Shown one piece after another: positions 22,430 to 34,500 of a stretch of 64,000 nt of DNA. Every line of letters begins with the position of its first letter. The first letter of the stretch is position 1. Under the pieces are notes generated by a model, which worked only from the letters and a program-made list of their open reading frames with translations, did not search any database and had not been told where the DNA came from. The DNA comes from Hydractinia symbiolongicarpus. Lineage: Eukaryota; Cnidaria; Hydrozoa; Anthoathecata; Hydractiniidae. Where the stretch lies: the NCBI RefSeq assembly GCF_029227915.1, contig NC_079882.1:31116001-31180000 (forward strand), in the 5' to 3' direction. A program made the position numbers and the translations under genes.

Positions 22430-22468
<39 letters not shown>
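22430..22468 (+). repeat. (TAA)13 tail of the LINE
   Basis: Thirteen perfect TAA units (39 bp) join the 3' UTR directly to satellite sequence GTACATGTTGG at 22469. No poly(A) is present. A simple-repeat tail of this kind marks the 3' end of several non-LTR clades, such as the Drosophila I element. The absence of any impure unit supports a fairly recent insertion, although microsatellite slippage can also restore purity. The target itself contains TAA, which suggests the tail annealed there. Confidence 0.95.
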
Positions 22469-24674
22469 GTACATGTTGGTACAAATATGTGACGCAACCG
22501 TTGTAACTCAAACGGACTGATACCAATAGAAAGTCAATGAAATATAATTTTTGAAATTGTCTCCATTTCTTCAGCGCGCGCTAATGGCACAGTACAAAAT
22601 GACTTATTTATCTAAATTTATAAATGAAGCGCTGCCGCAGCGCCCAGTGTAACCGCTGAATTCCAGCAATCATGTCAAAATAAGAAGAATGTTATTTCTT
22701 GGAGTCCAATTGGCTCATTTATCACATTTATAAGTTCAAAGTCCAAAATAAGTTCAATTAATTCGACAGGCAATCGTTTCACTGTTAAAGGCGATGCAAC
22801 CTTGTAATATCAGAAACATATCCCTAAATACATGTTGGCATGAATATGTGACGCAACCGTTGTACCTCAAACGGAGTGATGCCGTTGGAAAGTCAATGAA
22901 ATAAAATTTTTGAAACTGTCTCCATTTCCTCAGCCCACTAACGGCTCAGATTGGTCCCACTGTACAGAATGACTTATTTATCTACATTTCTAAATGAAGC
23001 GCTGCCGCAACGCCCAGTGTAACCGCTGAATTCCAGCAATCATGTCAAAATAAGAAGAATGTTATTTCTTGGAGTCCAATTTGTTAATTCATCACATTTA
23101 TAACTTCAAAGTCCAAAATCAGTTCAATTATGTCCCACGGTCAATCATTTCACTGTTAAAAGCGACGCAACCTGGTAATATCAGAAACATATCGCAAAAT
23201 ACATGTTTGTACAAATATGTGACGCAACCGTTGCAACTCAAACGGAGTAATACCGTTACAAAGTCAATGAAATTTAGTTTTTGAAACTGTCTCTATTTCT
23301 TCAGCGCGAGCTAACGGCTAGGATTGGTCCCACAGTAAAAAATGACTTATTTATCTACATTTTTTAATAAAGCTCTATCACAGCGCCCAGTGTAATCGTT
23401 GAGTTCAAGCAATCATGTCAAATTAGGAGGAATGCTATTTCTTTGAGTCCAATTGTCTCATTTATCACATTTATATGTTCAAAGTCCAAAATAAGGACAG
23501 TCAATCGTTTCACTGTTAAAAGCGATGCAACCTGGTAATATCAGAAACATATCGCTAAATACATGTTGGTACGATATGTGACGCAACAGTTGTAACTCAA
23601 ACGGAGTGATACCGTTACAAAGTCAATGAAATGTAGTTTTTGAAACTGTCTCTTTGTCTGCAGCGCGTGCTAACGGCTAGGATTTATCCCACAGTAAAAA
23701 ATTGCTTATTTATCTAAATTTTTAAATGAAGCGCTACCACAGCGCGTAGTGTAACCGCTGAGTTACAGCAATCATGTCAAATTGAGAAGAATGTTATTTC
23801 TTGGAGTCCAATTGTCTCATTTATCACATTTATAAGTTCAAAGTCCGAAATCAGTGCCATTAAGTCCCACAGTCAATCGTTTCATTGTTAAAAGGGATGC
23901 AACCTAGTAGAGTCAAAAAAATATCACTAAATACATGTTGGTATGAATATGTGACGCAGCATTTGTACCTCAAACGGAGTGATACCGTTAGAAAGTCAAT
24001 GAAATAAAATTTTTGAAATTGTTTCCATTTCCTCAGCGCGCTAACGGGTAAGATTGGTCCCACAGTACAGAATGACTTATTTATCTAAATTTCTAAATGA
24101 AGCGCTGCCGCAGTGCCCAGTGTAACCGCTGAACTCCAGCAATCATGTCAAAATAAGAAGAATGTTATTTCTTGGAGTCCAATTTGTTCATTCATCACAT
24201 TCATAACTTCAAAATCCAAAATCAGTTCAATTAAATCCCACGGTCAATCGTTTCACTGTTAAAAGCGACGCAAAATAGTAACATCAGAAACATATCGCTA
24301 AATACATGTTGGTACGAATACGTGAAGCAACCGTTGTAACTCAAACGGACTAATACCGGTAAAAAGTGAATGAAATAAAGTTTTTGAAACTGTCTCCATT
24401 TCCTCAGCGCGCTAACGGCTAAGATTGGTCCCACAGTACAGAATGACTTATTTATCTAAATTTATAATTGAAGCGCTGCCGCAGCGCCCAGTGTAACCGC
24501 TGAATTCCAGCAATCATGTCAAAATAAGAAGTATGTTATTTCCTGGAGTCCAATTTGTTCATTCATCACATTCATAACTTCAAAGTCCAAAATCAGTTCA
24601 ATTAAGTCCCACGGTCAATCGTTTCACTGTTGAAAGCGACGCAACCTAGTACAATCTGAAACATATCGCTAAGT
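22469..24674 (+). repeat. Satellite block right of the LINE, copy of the left flank
   Basis: This block repeats the monomer order of 17340-20290 with losses. The first bases, through GGACTGATACCAATAG and GCTAATGGCACAG, match about 17345-17467, including the unusual CCAATAG. Near 22600 the sequence jumps to the type found at about 17840. Near 23170 it jumps again: AGCGACGCAACC is followed by TGGTAATATCAGAAAC, matching about 18787 instead of 18415. Each jump removes about one monomer. The segment at 23860-24063 is almost identical to 19477-19680. Confidence 0.78.
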
Positions 24675-27600
24675 ACATGTTGGTACGAATATGTGACGCA
24701 ACCGTTGTAACTCAAAAGGACTGATACCGTTAAAAAGTGAATGAAATAAAGTTTTTGAAACTGTCTCTATATCTGCAGTGCGTGCTAACGGCTAGGATTG
24801 GTCCCACAGTAAAAAATGGCTTATTTATCTAAATTTTTAAATGAAGCTCTACCACAGCGCGCAGTGTAACCGCTGAATTCCAGCAATGATGTGAAAATAA
24901 GAAGAATGTTATTTCTTGGACTCCAATTTGCTCATTTATCACATTTATAAGTTCAAAGTCCAAAATAAGTTCAATTAAGTTCCACAGGCAATCGTTTCAC
25001 TGTTAAAGGCGATGCAACCTTGTAATATCAGAAATATATCGCTAAATACATGTTGGTACGAATATGTGACGCAACCGTTATAACTCAAACGGACTGATAC
25101 CGTTAGAAAGTCAATGAAATATAGTTTTTGAAATTGTCTCCTTTTCTTCAGCGCGCGCTAACGGCAAAGATTGGTCCCACAGTACAAAATGACTTATTTA
25201 TCTAAATTTCTAAATGAAGCGCTACCGCAGCGCCCAGTGTAACCGCTGAATTCCAGCAATCATGTGAAAATAAGAAGAATGTTATTTCTTGGAGTCCAAT
25301 TCGCTCATTTATCACATTTATAAGTTCAAAGTCCAAAATAAGTTCAATTAAGTTCCAAAGGCAATCGTTTCACTGTTAAAGGCGATGCAACCTTGTAATA
25401 TCAGAAATATATCCCTAAATACATGTTGGCATGAATATGTGACGCAACCGTTGTACCTCAAACGGAGTGATACCGTTAGAAAGTCAATGAAATAAAATTT
25501 TTGATGCTGTCTCCATTTCCTCAGCGCGCTAACGGCTAAGATTGGTCCCACAGTACAGAATTACTTATTTATCTACATTTCTAAATGAAGCGCTGCCGCA
25601 GCGCCCAGTGTAACCGCTGAATTCCAGCAATCATGTCAAAATAAGAAGTATGTTATTTCCTGGAGTCCAATTTGTTCATTCATCACATTCATAACTTCAA
25701 AGTCCAAAATCAGTTCAATTAAGTCCCACGGTCAATCGTTTCACTGTTGAAAGCGAAGCAACCTAGTACAATCTGAAACATATCGCTAAGTACATGTTGG
25801 TACGAATATGTGACGCAACCGTTGTAACTCAAAAGGACTGATACCGTTAAAAAGTGAATGAAATAAAGTTTTTGAAACTGTCTCTATATCTGCAGTGCGT
25901 GCTAACGGCTAGGATTGGTCCCACAGTAAAAAATGGCTTATTTATCTAAATTTTTAAATGAAGCTCTACCACAGCGCGCAGTGTAACGGCTGAATTCCAG
26001 CAATGATGTGAAAATAAGAAGAATGTTATTTCTTGGAGTCCAATTTGCTCATTTATCACATTTATAAGTTCAAAGTCCAAAATAAGTTCAATTAAGTTCC
26101 ACAGGCAATCGTTTCACTGTTAAAGGCAATGCAACCTTGTAATATCAGAAATATATCCCTAAATACATGTTGGCATGAATATGTGACGCAACCGTTGTAC
26201 ATCAAGCGGAGTGATACCGTTAGAAAGTCAATGAAATAAAATTTTTGAAGCTGTCTCCATTTCCTCAGCGCGGTAACGGCTAAGATTGGTCCCACAGTAC
26301 AGAATGACTTATTTATCTACATTTCTAAATGAAGCGCTGCCGCAACGCCCAGTGTAACCGCTGAATTCCAGCAATCATGTCAAAATAAGAAGAATTTTAT
26401 TTCTTGGAGTCCAATTTGTTCATCCATCACATTCATAACTTCAAAGTCCAAAATCAGTTCAATTAAGTCCCACGGTCAATCGTTTCACTGTTAAAAGCGA
26501 CGCAACCTAGTAATATCTGAAACAAATCGCTAAGTACATGTTGGTACGAATATGTGACGCAACCGTTGCACTTCAAGCGGACGGATACTGTTAGAAACTC
26601 AATGTAATGTAGTTTTTGAAAGTGTCTCTATATCTTCAGCGCGTGCTAAGGGCTAGGATTGGTACCACAGTAAAAAATGACTTATTTATCTATATTTTTA
26701 AATGAAGCGCTACCGTAGCGCCCAGTGTAATCGCTAAATTCAGCAATCATATACAATTAAGGAGAATGTTACTTGTTGGAGTCCAATTGTCTCATTTATC
26801 ACATTCATAATGTCAAAGTCCAAAATCAGTTCAATTAAGTTCCACAGGCAATCGTTACACTGTTAAAGGCGATGGAACCTTGTAATATCAGAAACATATC
26901 GCTAAATACATGTTGGTACGAATATGTGACGCAACCGTTATAACTCAAACGGACTGATACCGTTAGAAAGTCAATGAAATATAGTTTTTGAAATTGTCTC
27001 CTTTTCTTCAGCGCGCGCTAACGGCAAAGATTGGTCCCACAGTACAAAATGACTTATTTATCTAAATTTCTAAATGAAGCGCTACCGCAGCGCCCAGTGT
27101 AACCGCTGAATTCCAGCAATCATGTGAAAATAAGAAGAATGTTATTTCTTGGAGTCCAATTCGCTCATTTATCACATTTATAAGTTCAAAGTCCAAAATA
27201 AGTTCAATTAAGTTCCAAAGGCAATCGTTTCACTGTTAAAGGCGATGCAACCTTGTAATATCAGAAATATATCCCTAAATACATGTTGGCATGAATATGT
27301 GACGCAACCGTTGTACCTCAAACGGAGTGATACCGTTAGAAAGTCAATGAAATAAAATTTTTGATGCTGTCTCCATTTCCTCAGCGCGCTAACGGCTAAG
27401 ATTGGTCCCACAGTACAGAATGACTTATTTATCTACATTTCTAAATGAAGCGCTGCCGCAACGCCCAGTGTAACCGCTGAATTCCAGAAATCATGTCAAA
27501 ATAAGAAGAATGTTATTTCTTGAAGTCCAATTTCTTCATTCATCACATTCATAACTTCAAAGTCCAAAATCAGTTCAATTAAGTCCCACGGTCAGTCGTT

Positions 27601-28500
27601 TCACTGTTAAAAGCGACGCAACCTAGTAATATCAGAAACATATCGCTAAATACATGTTGGTATGAATATGTGACGCAACCGTTGTAACTCAAACGGAGCG
27701 ATACCGTTATAAAGTCAATGAAATAAAGTTTTTGAAGCTGTATCCATTTCCTCAGCGCGCTAACGGCTAAGGTTGGTCCCACAGTACAGAATGACTTATT
27801 TATCTAAATTTATAAATGAAGCGCTGCCGCAGCGCCCAGTGTAACCGCTGAATTCCAGCCATCATGTCAAAATAAGAAGAATGTTATTTCTTGGAGTCCA
27901 ATTTGTTCATTCATCACATTCATAACTTCAAAGTCCAAAATCAGTTCAATTAAGTCCCACGGTCAATCGTTTCACTGTTAAAAGCGACGCAAAGTAGTAA
28001 TATCTGAAACATATCGCTAAGCACATGTTGGTACGAATATGTGACGCAACTGTTGTAACTCAAACGGAGTGATATCGTTAGAAAGTCAATGAAATAAAGT
28101 TTTTGAAACTGTCTCTATTTCCTCAGCGCGCGCTAACGTCTAAATTGGTCCTACAGTACAGAATGACTTATTTATCTAAATTTTTAAATGAAGCGCTACC
28201 GCAGCGCCCAGTGTAGCCGCTGAATTCCAGCAATCATGTGAAAATAAGAAGAATGTTATTTCTTGGAGTCCAATTGGCTCATTTATCACATTTATAAGTT
28301 CAAAGCCCAAAATAAGTTCAATTAAGTTCCACAGGCAATCGTTTCACTGTTAAAGGCGATGCAACCTTGTAATATCAGAAACATATCCCTAAATACATGT
28401 TGGCATGAATATGTGACGCAACCGTTGTACCTCAAACGGAGTGATACCGTTAGAAAGTCAATGAAATATAGTTTTTGAAATTGTCTCCATTTCTTCAGCG
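24675..28500 (+). repeat. Satellite with trimer- and pentamer-spaced duplications
   Basis: No gene is visible. The word AGAAGTATGTTATTTCCTGG recurs with GTATG at 24531 and 25648, an offset of 1117 (three monomers). The monomers at about 25060-25560 recur at about 26930-27420 at an offset of 1860 (five monomers), giving identical translated frames at 25348 and 27208. These are local block copies of odd and even monomer number, so this region has no single higher-order period. Confidence 0.75.
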
Positions 28501-31500
28501 CGCGGTAACGGCAAAGATTGGTCCCACAGTACAAAATGACTTATTTATCTGTATTTTTAAATGAAGCGCTACCACAGCGCCCAGTGTAATTGCTGAGATC
28601 CAGCAACCATGTCAGAATAAGAAGAATGTTAATTCTTGGAGTCCAATTGGCTCATTCATCACATTTATAAGTTCAAAGTCCAAAATAAGTTGAATTAAGT
28701 CCCACAGTCAATCGTTACACTGTTAAAAGCGATGCAACCTGGTAATATCAGAAACATATCGCAAAATACATGTTAGTACGAACATGTGACGCAACCGTTG
28801 TAACTCAAACGGAGTGATACCGTTACTAAGTCAATGAAATTTACTTTTTGAAAAGGTCTCTATTTCTTCTGCGCGAGCTAACGGCTAGGATTGGTCCTAC
28901 AGTAAAAAATGACTTATTTATCTACATTTTTTAATAAAGCGCTATAACAGCGCCCAGTGTAATCGTTGAGTTCAAGCAATCATGTCAAATTAAGAAGAAT
29001 GTTATTTCTTGGAGTCCAATTGTCTCATTTATTACATTTATAAGTTCAAAGTCCAAAATCAGTTCAATTAAGTCCCACAGTAAATTGGTTCACTGTTAAA
29101 AGCCATGCAACTTGGTAATATCAGAAACATATCGCTAAATACATGTTGGTACGGATATGTGACGCAACCGTTGTAGCTCAAACAGACTGATAATGTTAGA
29201 AAGTCAATAAAATGTAATTTTTGAAACTGTCTCTATTTCTGCAGAGCGCGCTAACGTGTAGGATTGGTCCCACAGTAAAAAATGGCTTATTTATCTACAT
29301 TTTTTAATAAAGCGCTACCACAACGCCCAGTGGAAATGCCTTGTTCCAGCAATCATTTCAAGTTAAGAAGAACGTTTTTCTTGGAGTCCAGTTGTCTTAT
29401 TGATCATATTTCCAGGGTCAAAGACCACAATCATTTCAATTAAGTCACACAGTCAATCGTTTCATTGTTAAAAGCGCTGCAACCTAGTAGAGTCAGAAAA
29501 TTAACGCGAAATACATGTTGGTACAAATATGTGACGCAACCGTTGTACTTCAACGGACGGATACCGTTAGAACCCAATGAAATTTAGTTTTTGAAACTGT
29601 CTCTATTTCTTCAGCGCGAGCTAACGGCCAAGATTGGTCCCACAGTACAGTATGACTTATTTATCTAAACTTCTAAATGAAGCGCTGCCGCAGCACCCAG
29701 TGTAACCGCTGAATTCCAGCAATCATGTCAAAATAAGAAGAATGTTATTTCTTGGAGTCCAATTAGTTTATTCATCACATTCATAACTTCAAAGTCCAAA
29801 ATCAGTTCAATTAAGTCCCACAGTCAATCGTTTCACTGTTAAAAGCGACGCAACCTAGTAATATCTGAAACATATCGCTAAGTATATGTTGGTACGAATA
29901 TGTGACGCAACCGTTGTAACTCAAACGGACTGATACCGTTAGAAAGTCAATGAAATATAGTTTTTGAAATTGTCTCCACTTCTTCAGCGTGCGCTATCGT
30001 CTAGGATTGGTCCCAAAGTACAAAATGGCTTATTTATCTACATTTTTTAATGAGGCGCTACCACAGCGCCCAGTGGAAATGCTTTGTTCCAGCAATCATT
30101 TCAAATTAAGAAGAACGTTTTTTCTTGGAGTCCAGTTGTCTTATTGATCATATTTCTAGGGTCAAATTCCAAAATCATTTCAATTAAGTCCCACAGTCAA
30201 TCGTTTCATTGTTAAAAGCGATGCAACCTAGTAGAGTCAGAAAAATGACGCTAAATGCATGTTGGCACGAATATGTGACGCAACAGTTGTAAGTCAAACG
30301 GACCGATACTGTTAGAAAGTTAATGAAATGTAATTTTTGAAACTGTCTGTATTTCTGGAGCGTGCGCTATCGTCTAGGATTGGTCCCAAAGTACAAAATG
30401 ACTTATTTATCTAAATTTTTTAATGAAGCACTACCGCAGCGCCCAGTGTAATCGCTGAATTCCAGCAATCGTGTCAAATTATGGAGAATATTATTTCTTG
30501 GAGACCAATTGTTTCATTCATCACATTTATAATGTCAAAGTCCAAAATCAGTTCAATTAAGTCCCAGAATTAATCGTTTCACTGTTAAAAGCGATGCAAC
30601 CTAGTAGAGTCAGAAAAATGACGCTAAATGCATGTTGGCACGAATATGTGACGCAACAGTTGTAAGTCAAACGGACCGATACCGTTAGAAAGTCAATGAA
30701 ATATAGTTTTTGAAATTGTCTCCATTTCTTCAGCGCGCGGTAACGGCAAAGATTGGTCCCACAGTACAAAATGACTTATTTATCTGTATTTTTAAATGAA
30801 GCGCTACCGTAGCGCCCAGTGTAATCGCTAAATTCCAGCAATCATATACAATTAAGGAAAATGTTATTTCTTGGAGTCCAATTGTCTCATTTATCACATT
30901 CATAATGTCAAAGTCCAAAATCAGTTCAATTAAGTTCGACAGGCAATCGTTATACTGTTAAAAGCGATGCAACCTTGTAATATCAGAAACATATCGCTAA
31001 ATACATTTCGGTATGAATATGTGACGCAACTGTTGTACTTCAAACGGAGTGATACCGTTAGAAAGTCAATGAAATAAAGTTTTTGAAATTGTCTCTATAT
31101 CTTCAGCGCGTGCTAACGGTTAGGATTGGTACCACAGAAAAAGGTGACTTATTTATCTAAATTTTTAAATGAAGCGCTACCACAGCGCCCAGTGTAATTG
31201 CTGAGTTCCAGCAACCATGTCAGAATAAGAAGAATGTTAATTCTTGGAGTCCAATTGGCTCATTCATCACATTTAGAAGTTCAAAGTCCAAAATAAGTTC
31301 AATTAAGTCCCACAGTCAATCGTTTCACTGTTAAAAGCGATGCAACCTGGTAATATCAGAAACATATCGCAAAATACATGTTGGTACGAACATGTGACGC
31401 AACCGTTGTAACTCAAACGGAGTGATACCGTTACTAAGTCAATGAAATTTAGTTTTTGAAAATGTCTCTATTTCTTCTGCGCGAGCTAACGGCTAGGATT

Positions 31501-34500
31501 GGTCCTACAGTAAAAAATGACTTATTTATCTACATTTTTTAATAAAGCGCTATAACAGCGCCCAGTGTAATCGTTGAGTTCAAGCAATCATGTCAAATTA
31601 AGAAGAATGTTATTTCTTGGAGTCCAATTGTCTCATTTATTACATTTATAAGTTCAAAGTCCAAAATCAGTTCAATTAAGTCCCACAGTAAATTGGTTCA
31701 CTGTTAAAAGCCATGCAACTTGGTAATATCAGAAACATATAGCTAAGTATATGTTGGTACGAATATGTGACGCAACCGTTTTAACTCAAACGGACTGATA
31801 CCGTTAGAAAGTCAATGAAATATAGTTTTTGAAATTGTCTCCATTTCTTCAGTGTGCGCTATCGTCTAGGATTGGTCCCAAAGTACAAAATGGCTTATTT
31901 ATCTACATTTTTTAATGAGGCACTACCACAGCGTCCAGTGGAAATGCTTTGTTCCAGCAATCATTTCAAATTCAGAAGAACGTTTTTTCTTGGAGTCCAG
32001 TTGTCTTATTGATCATATTTCTAGGGTCAAAGTCCAAAATCATTTCAATTAAGTCCCACAGTCAATCGTTTCATTGTTAAAAGCGATGCAACCTAGTAGA
32101 GTCAGAAAAATGACGCTAAATGCATGTTGGCACGAATATGTGACGCAACAGTTGTAAGTCAAACGGACCGATACTGTTAGAAAGTTAATGAAATGTAATT
32201 TTTGAAACTGTCTGTATTTCTGCAGCGTGCGCTATCGTCTAGGATTGGTCCCAAATTACAAAATGACTTATTTATCTAAATTTTTTAATGAAGCGCTACC
32301 GCAGCGCCCAGTGTAATTGCTGAATTCCAGCAATCGTGTCAAATTATGGAGAATATTATTTCTTGGAGACCAATTGTCTCATTCATCACATTCATAACTT
32401 CAAAGTCCAAAATCAGTTCAATTAAGTCCCAGAATTAATCGTTTCACTGTTAAAAGCGATGCAACCTAGTAATATCTGAAACATATCGCTAAATACATGT
32501 TGGTACGAATATGTGACGCAACCGTTGCACTTCAAGCGGACGGATACTGTTAGAAACTCAATGTAATGTAGTTTTTGAAAGTGTCTTTATATCTTCAGCG
32601 CGTGCTAACGGCTAGGATTGGTACCACAGTAAAAAAAGACTTATTTATCTAAATTTTTAAATGAAGCGCTACCAAAGCGCCCAGTGTAATTGCTGAGTTC
32701 CAGCAACCATGTCAAAATAAGAAGAATGTTATTTCTTGGAGTCCAATTTGTTCATTCATCACATTCATAACTTCAAAGTCTAAAATCAGTTCAATTAAGT
32801 CCCACGGTCAATCGTTTCACTGTTGAAAGCGACGAAACCTAGTAATATCTGAAACATATCGCTAAGTACATGTTGGTACGGATATGTGACGCAACCGTTG
32901 TAGCTCAAACAGACTGATAATGTTAGAAAGTCAATAAAATGTAATTTTTGAAACTGTCTCTATTTCTGCAGAGCGCGCTAACGTGTAGGATTGGTCCCAC
33001 AGTAAAAAATGGCTTATTTATCTACATTTTTTAATAAAGCGCTACCAAAGCGCCCAGTGTAATTGCTGAGTTCAAGCAACCATATCAAATTAAGAAAAAT
33101 GTTATTTCTTGGAGTCCAATTGTCTCATTTATCACATTTATAAGTTCAAAGTCCAAAATCAGTTCTGTTAAGTCCCACAGTAAATTGTTTCACTGTTAAA
33201 AGCACTGCAACTTGGTAATATCTGAAAGATATCGCTAAACTCATGTTGGTACAAATATGTGACGCAACCGTTGTACTTTAACGGACGGATACCGTTAGAA
33301 ACCCAATGAAATTTAGTTTTTGAAACTGTCTCTATTTCTTCAGCGCGAGCTAACGGCCAAGATTGGTCCCACAGTACAATATGACTTATTTATCTAAATT
33401 TCTAAATGAAGGGCTGCCGCACTGCCCAGTGTAACCGCTGAATTCCAGCAATCATGTCAAAATAAGAAGAATGTTATTTCTTGGAGTCCAATTAGTTTAT
33501 TCATCACATTCATAACTTCAAAGTCCAAAATCAGTTCAATTAAGTCCCACGGTCAATCGTTTCACTGTTAAAAGCGACGCAACCTAGTAATATCTGAAAC
33601 ATATCGCTAAGTATATGTTGGTACGAATATGTGACGCAACCGTTGTAACTCAAACGGACTGATACCGTTAGAAAGTCAATGAAATATAGTTTTTGAAATT
33701 GTCTCCATTTCTTCAGCGTGCGCTATCGTCTAGGATTGGTCCCAAAGTACAAAATGGCTTATTTATCTACATTTTTTAATGAGGCGCTACCACAGCGCCC
33801 AGTGGAAATGCTTTGTTCCAGCACTCATTTCAAATTAAGAAGAACGCTTTTTCTTGGAGTCCAGTTGTCTTATTGATCATATTTCTAGGGTCAAATTCCA
33901 AAATCATTTCAATTAAGTCCCACAGTCAATCGTTTCATTGTTAAAAGCGATGCAACCTAGTAGAGTCAGAAAAATGACGCTAAATGCATGTTGGCACGAA
34001 TATGTGACGCAACAGTTGTAAGTCAAACGGACCGATACTGTTAGAAAGTTAATGAAATGTAATTTTTGAAACTGTCTGCATTTCTGCAGCGTGCGCTATC
34101 GTCTAGGATTGGTCCCAAAGTACAAAATGACTTATTTATCTAAATTTTTTAATGAAGCGCTACCGCAGCGCCCAGTGTAATCGCTGAATTCCAGCAATCG
34201 TGTCAAATTATGGAGAATGTTATTTCCTGGAGACCAATTGGCTCATTCATCACACCTATAATGTCAAAGTCAAAAATCAGTTCAATTAAGTCCCAGAATT
34301 AATCGTTTCACTGTTAAAAGCGATGCAACCTAGTAATATCTGAAACATATCGCTAAATACATGTTGGTACGAATATGTGACGCAACCGTTGCACTTCAAG
34401 CGGACGGATACTGTTAGAAACTCAATGTAATGTAGTTTTTGAAAGTGTCTCTATATCTTCAGCGCGTGCTAACGGCTAGGATTGGTACCACAGTAAAAAA

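Larger units (their letters stand above)
20291..22468 (+). mobile_element. 5'-truncated non-LTR retrotransposon (LINE), CR1/L2/Jockey-like
   Basis: A 2178-bp insertion into a satellite monomer, on the + strand. It consists of the 3' part of ORF2 (reverse transcriptase and C-terminal region), a 3' UTR of about 316 bp and a (TAA)13 tail. The apurinic endonuclease and any ORF1 are missing, as is usual for 5' truncation during target-primed reverse transcription. The uninterrupted site is seen at 24661-24686, where ACATATCGCTAA is directly followed by GTACATGTTGGTAC. Here the two parts are separated by the element. Because the tail is itself TAA, a short target-site duplication (TAA or CTAA) cannot be told from the tail. 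No RNase H domain is visible. Clade is unresolved: protein motifs fit CR1/L2/Daphne/Jockey types, while TAA tails are also known from the I element. Confidence 0.93.

Noticed and set aside
22180-22506. Plus-strand frame of 108 codons across the 3' UTR and TAA tail
   Set aside because: The product is mostly runs of Phe, Tyr and Ile coded by T-rich DNA and the TAA repeat (read as ATA/ATT), and it ends in satellite DNA.
17633-30769. Repeated minus-strand frames of 67-70 codons (for example 17633-17836, 19477-19680, 25348-25551, 27208-27411, 30557-30769)
   Set aside because: They are the same piece of the satellite monomer read on the minus strand. Monomer length is a multiple of three, so the frame recurs. 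Most other monomers break it with stops, the products vary with the repeat, and no promoter or family resemblance is seen.
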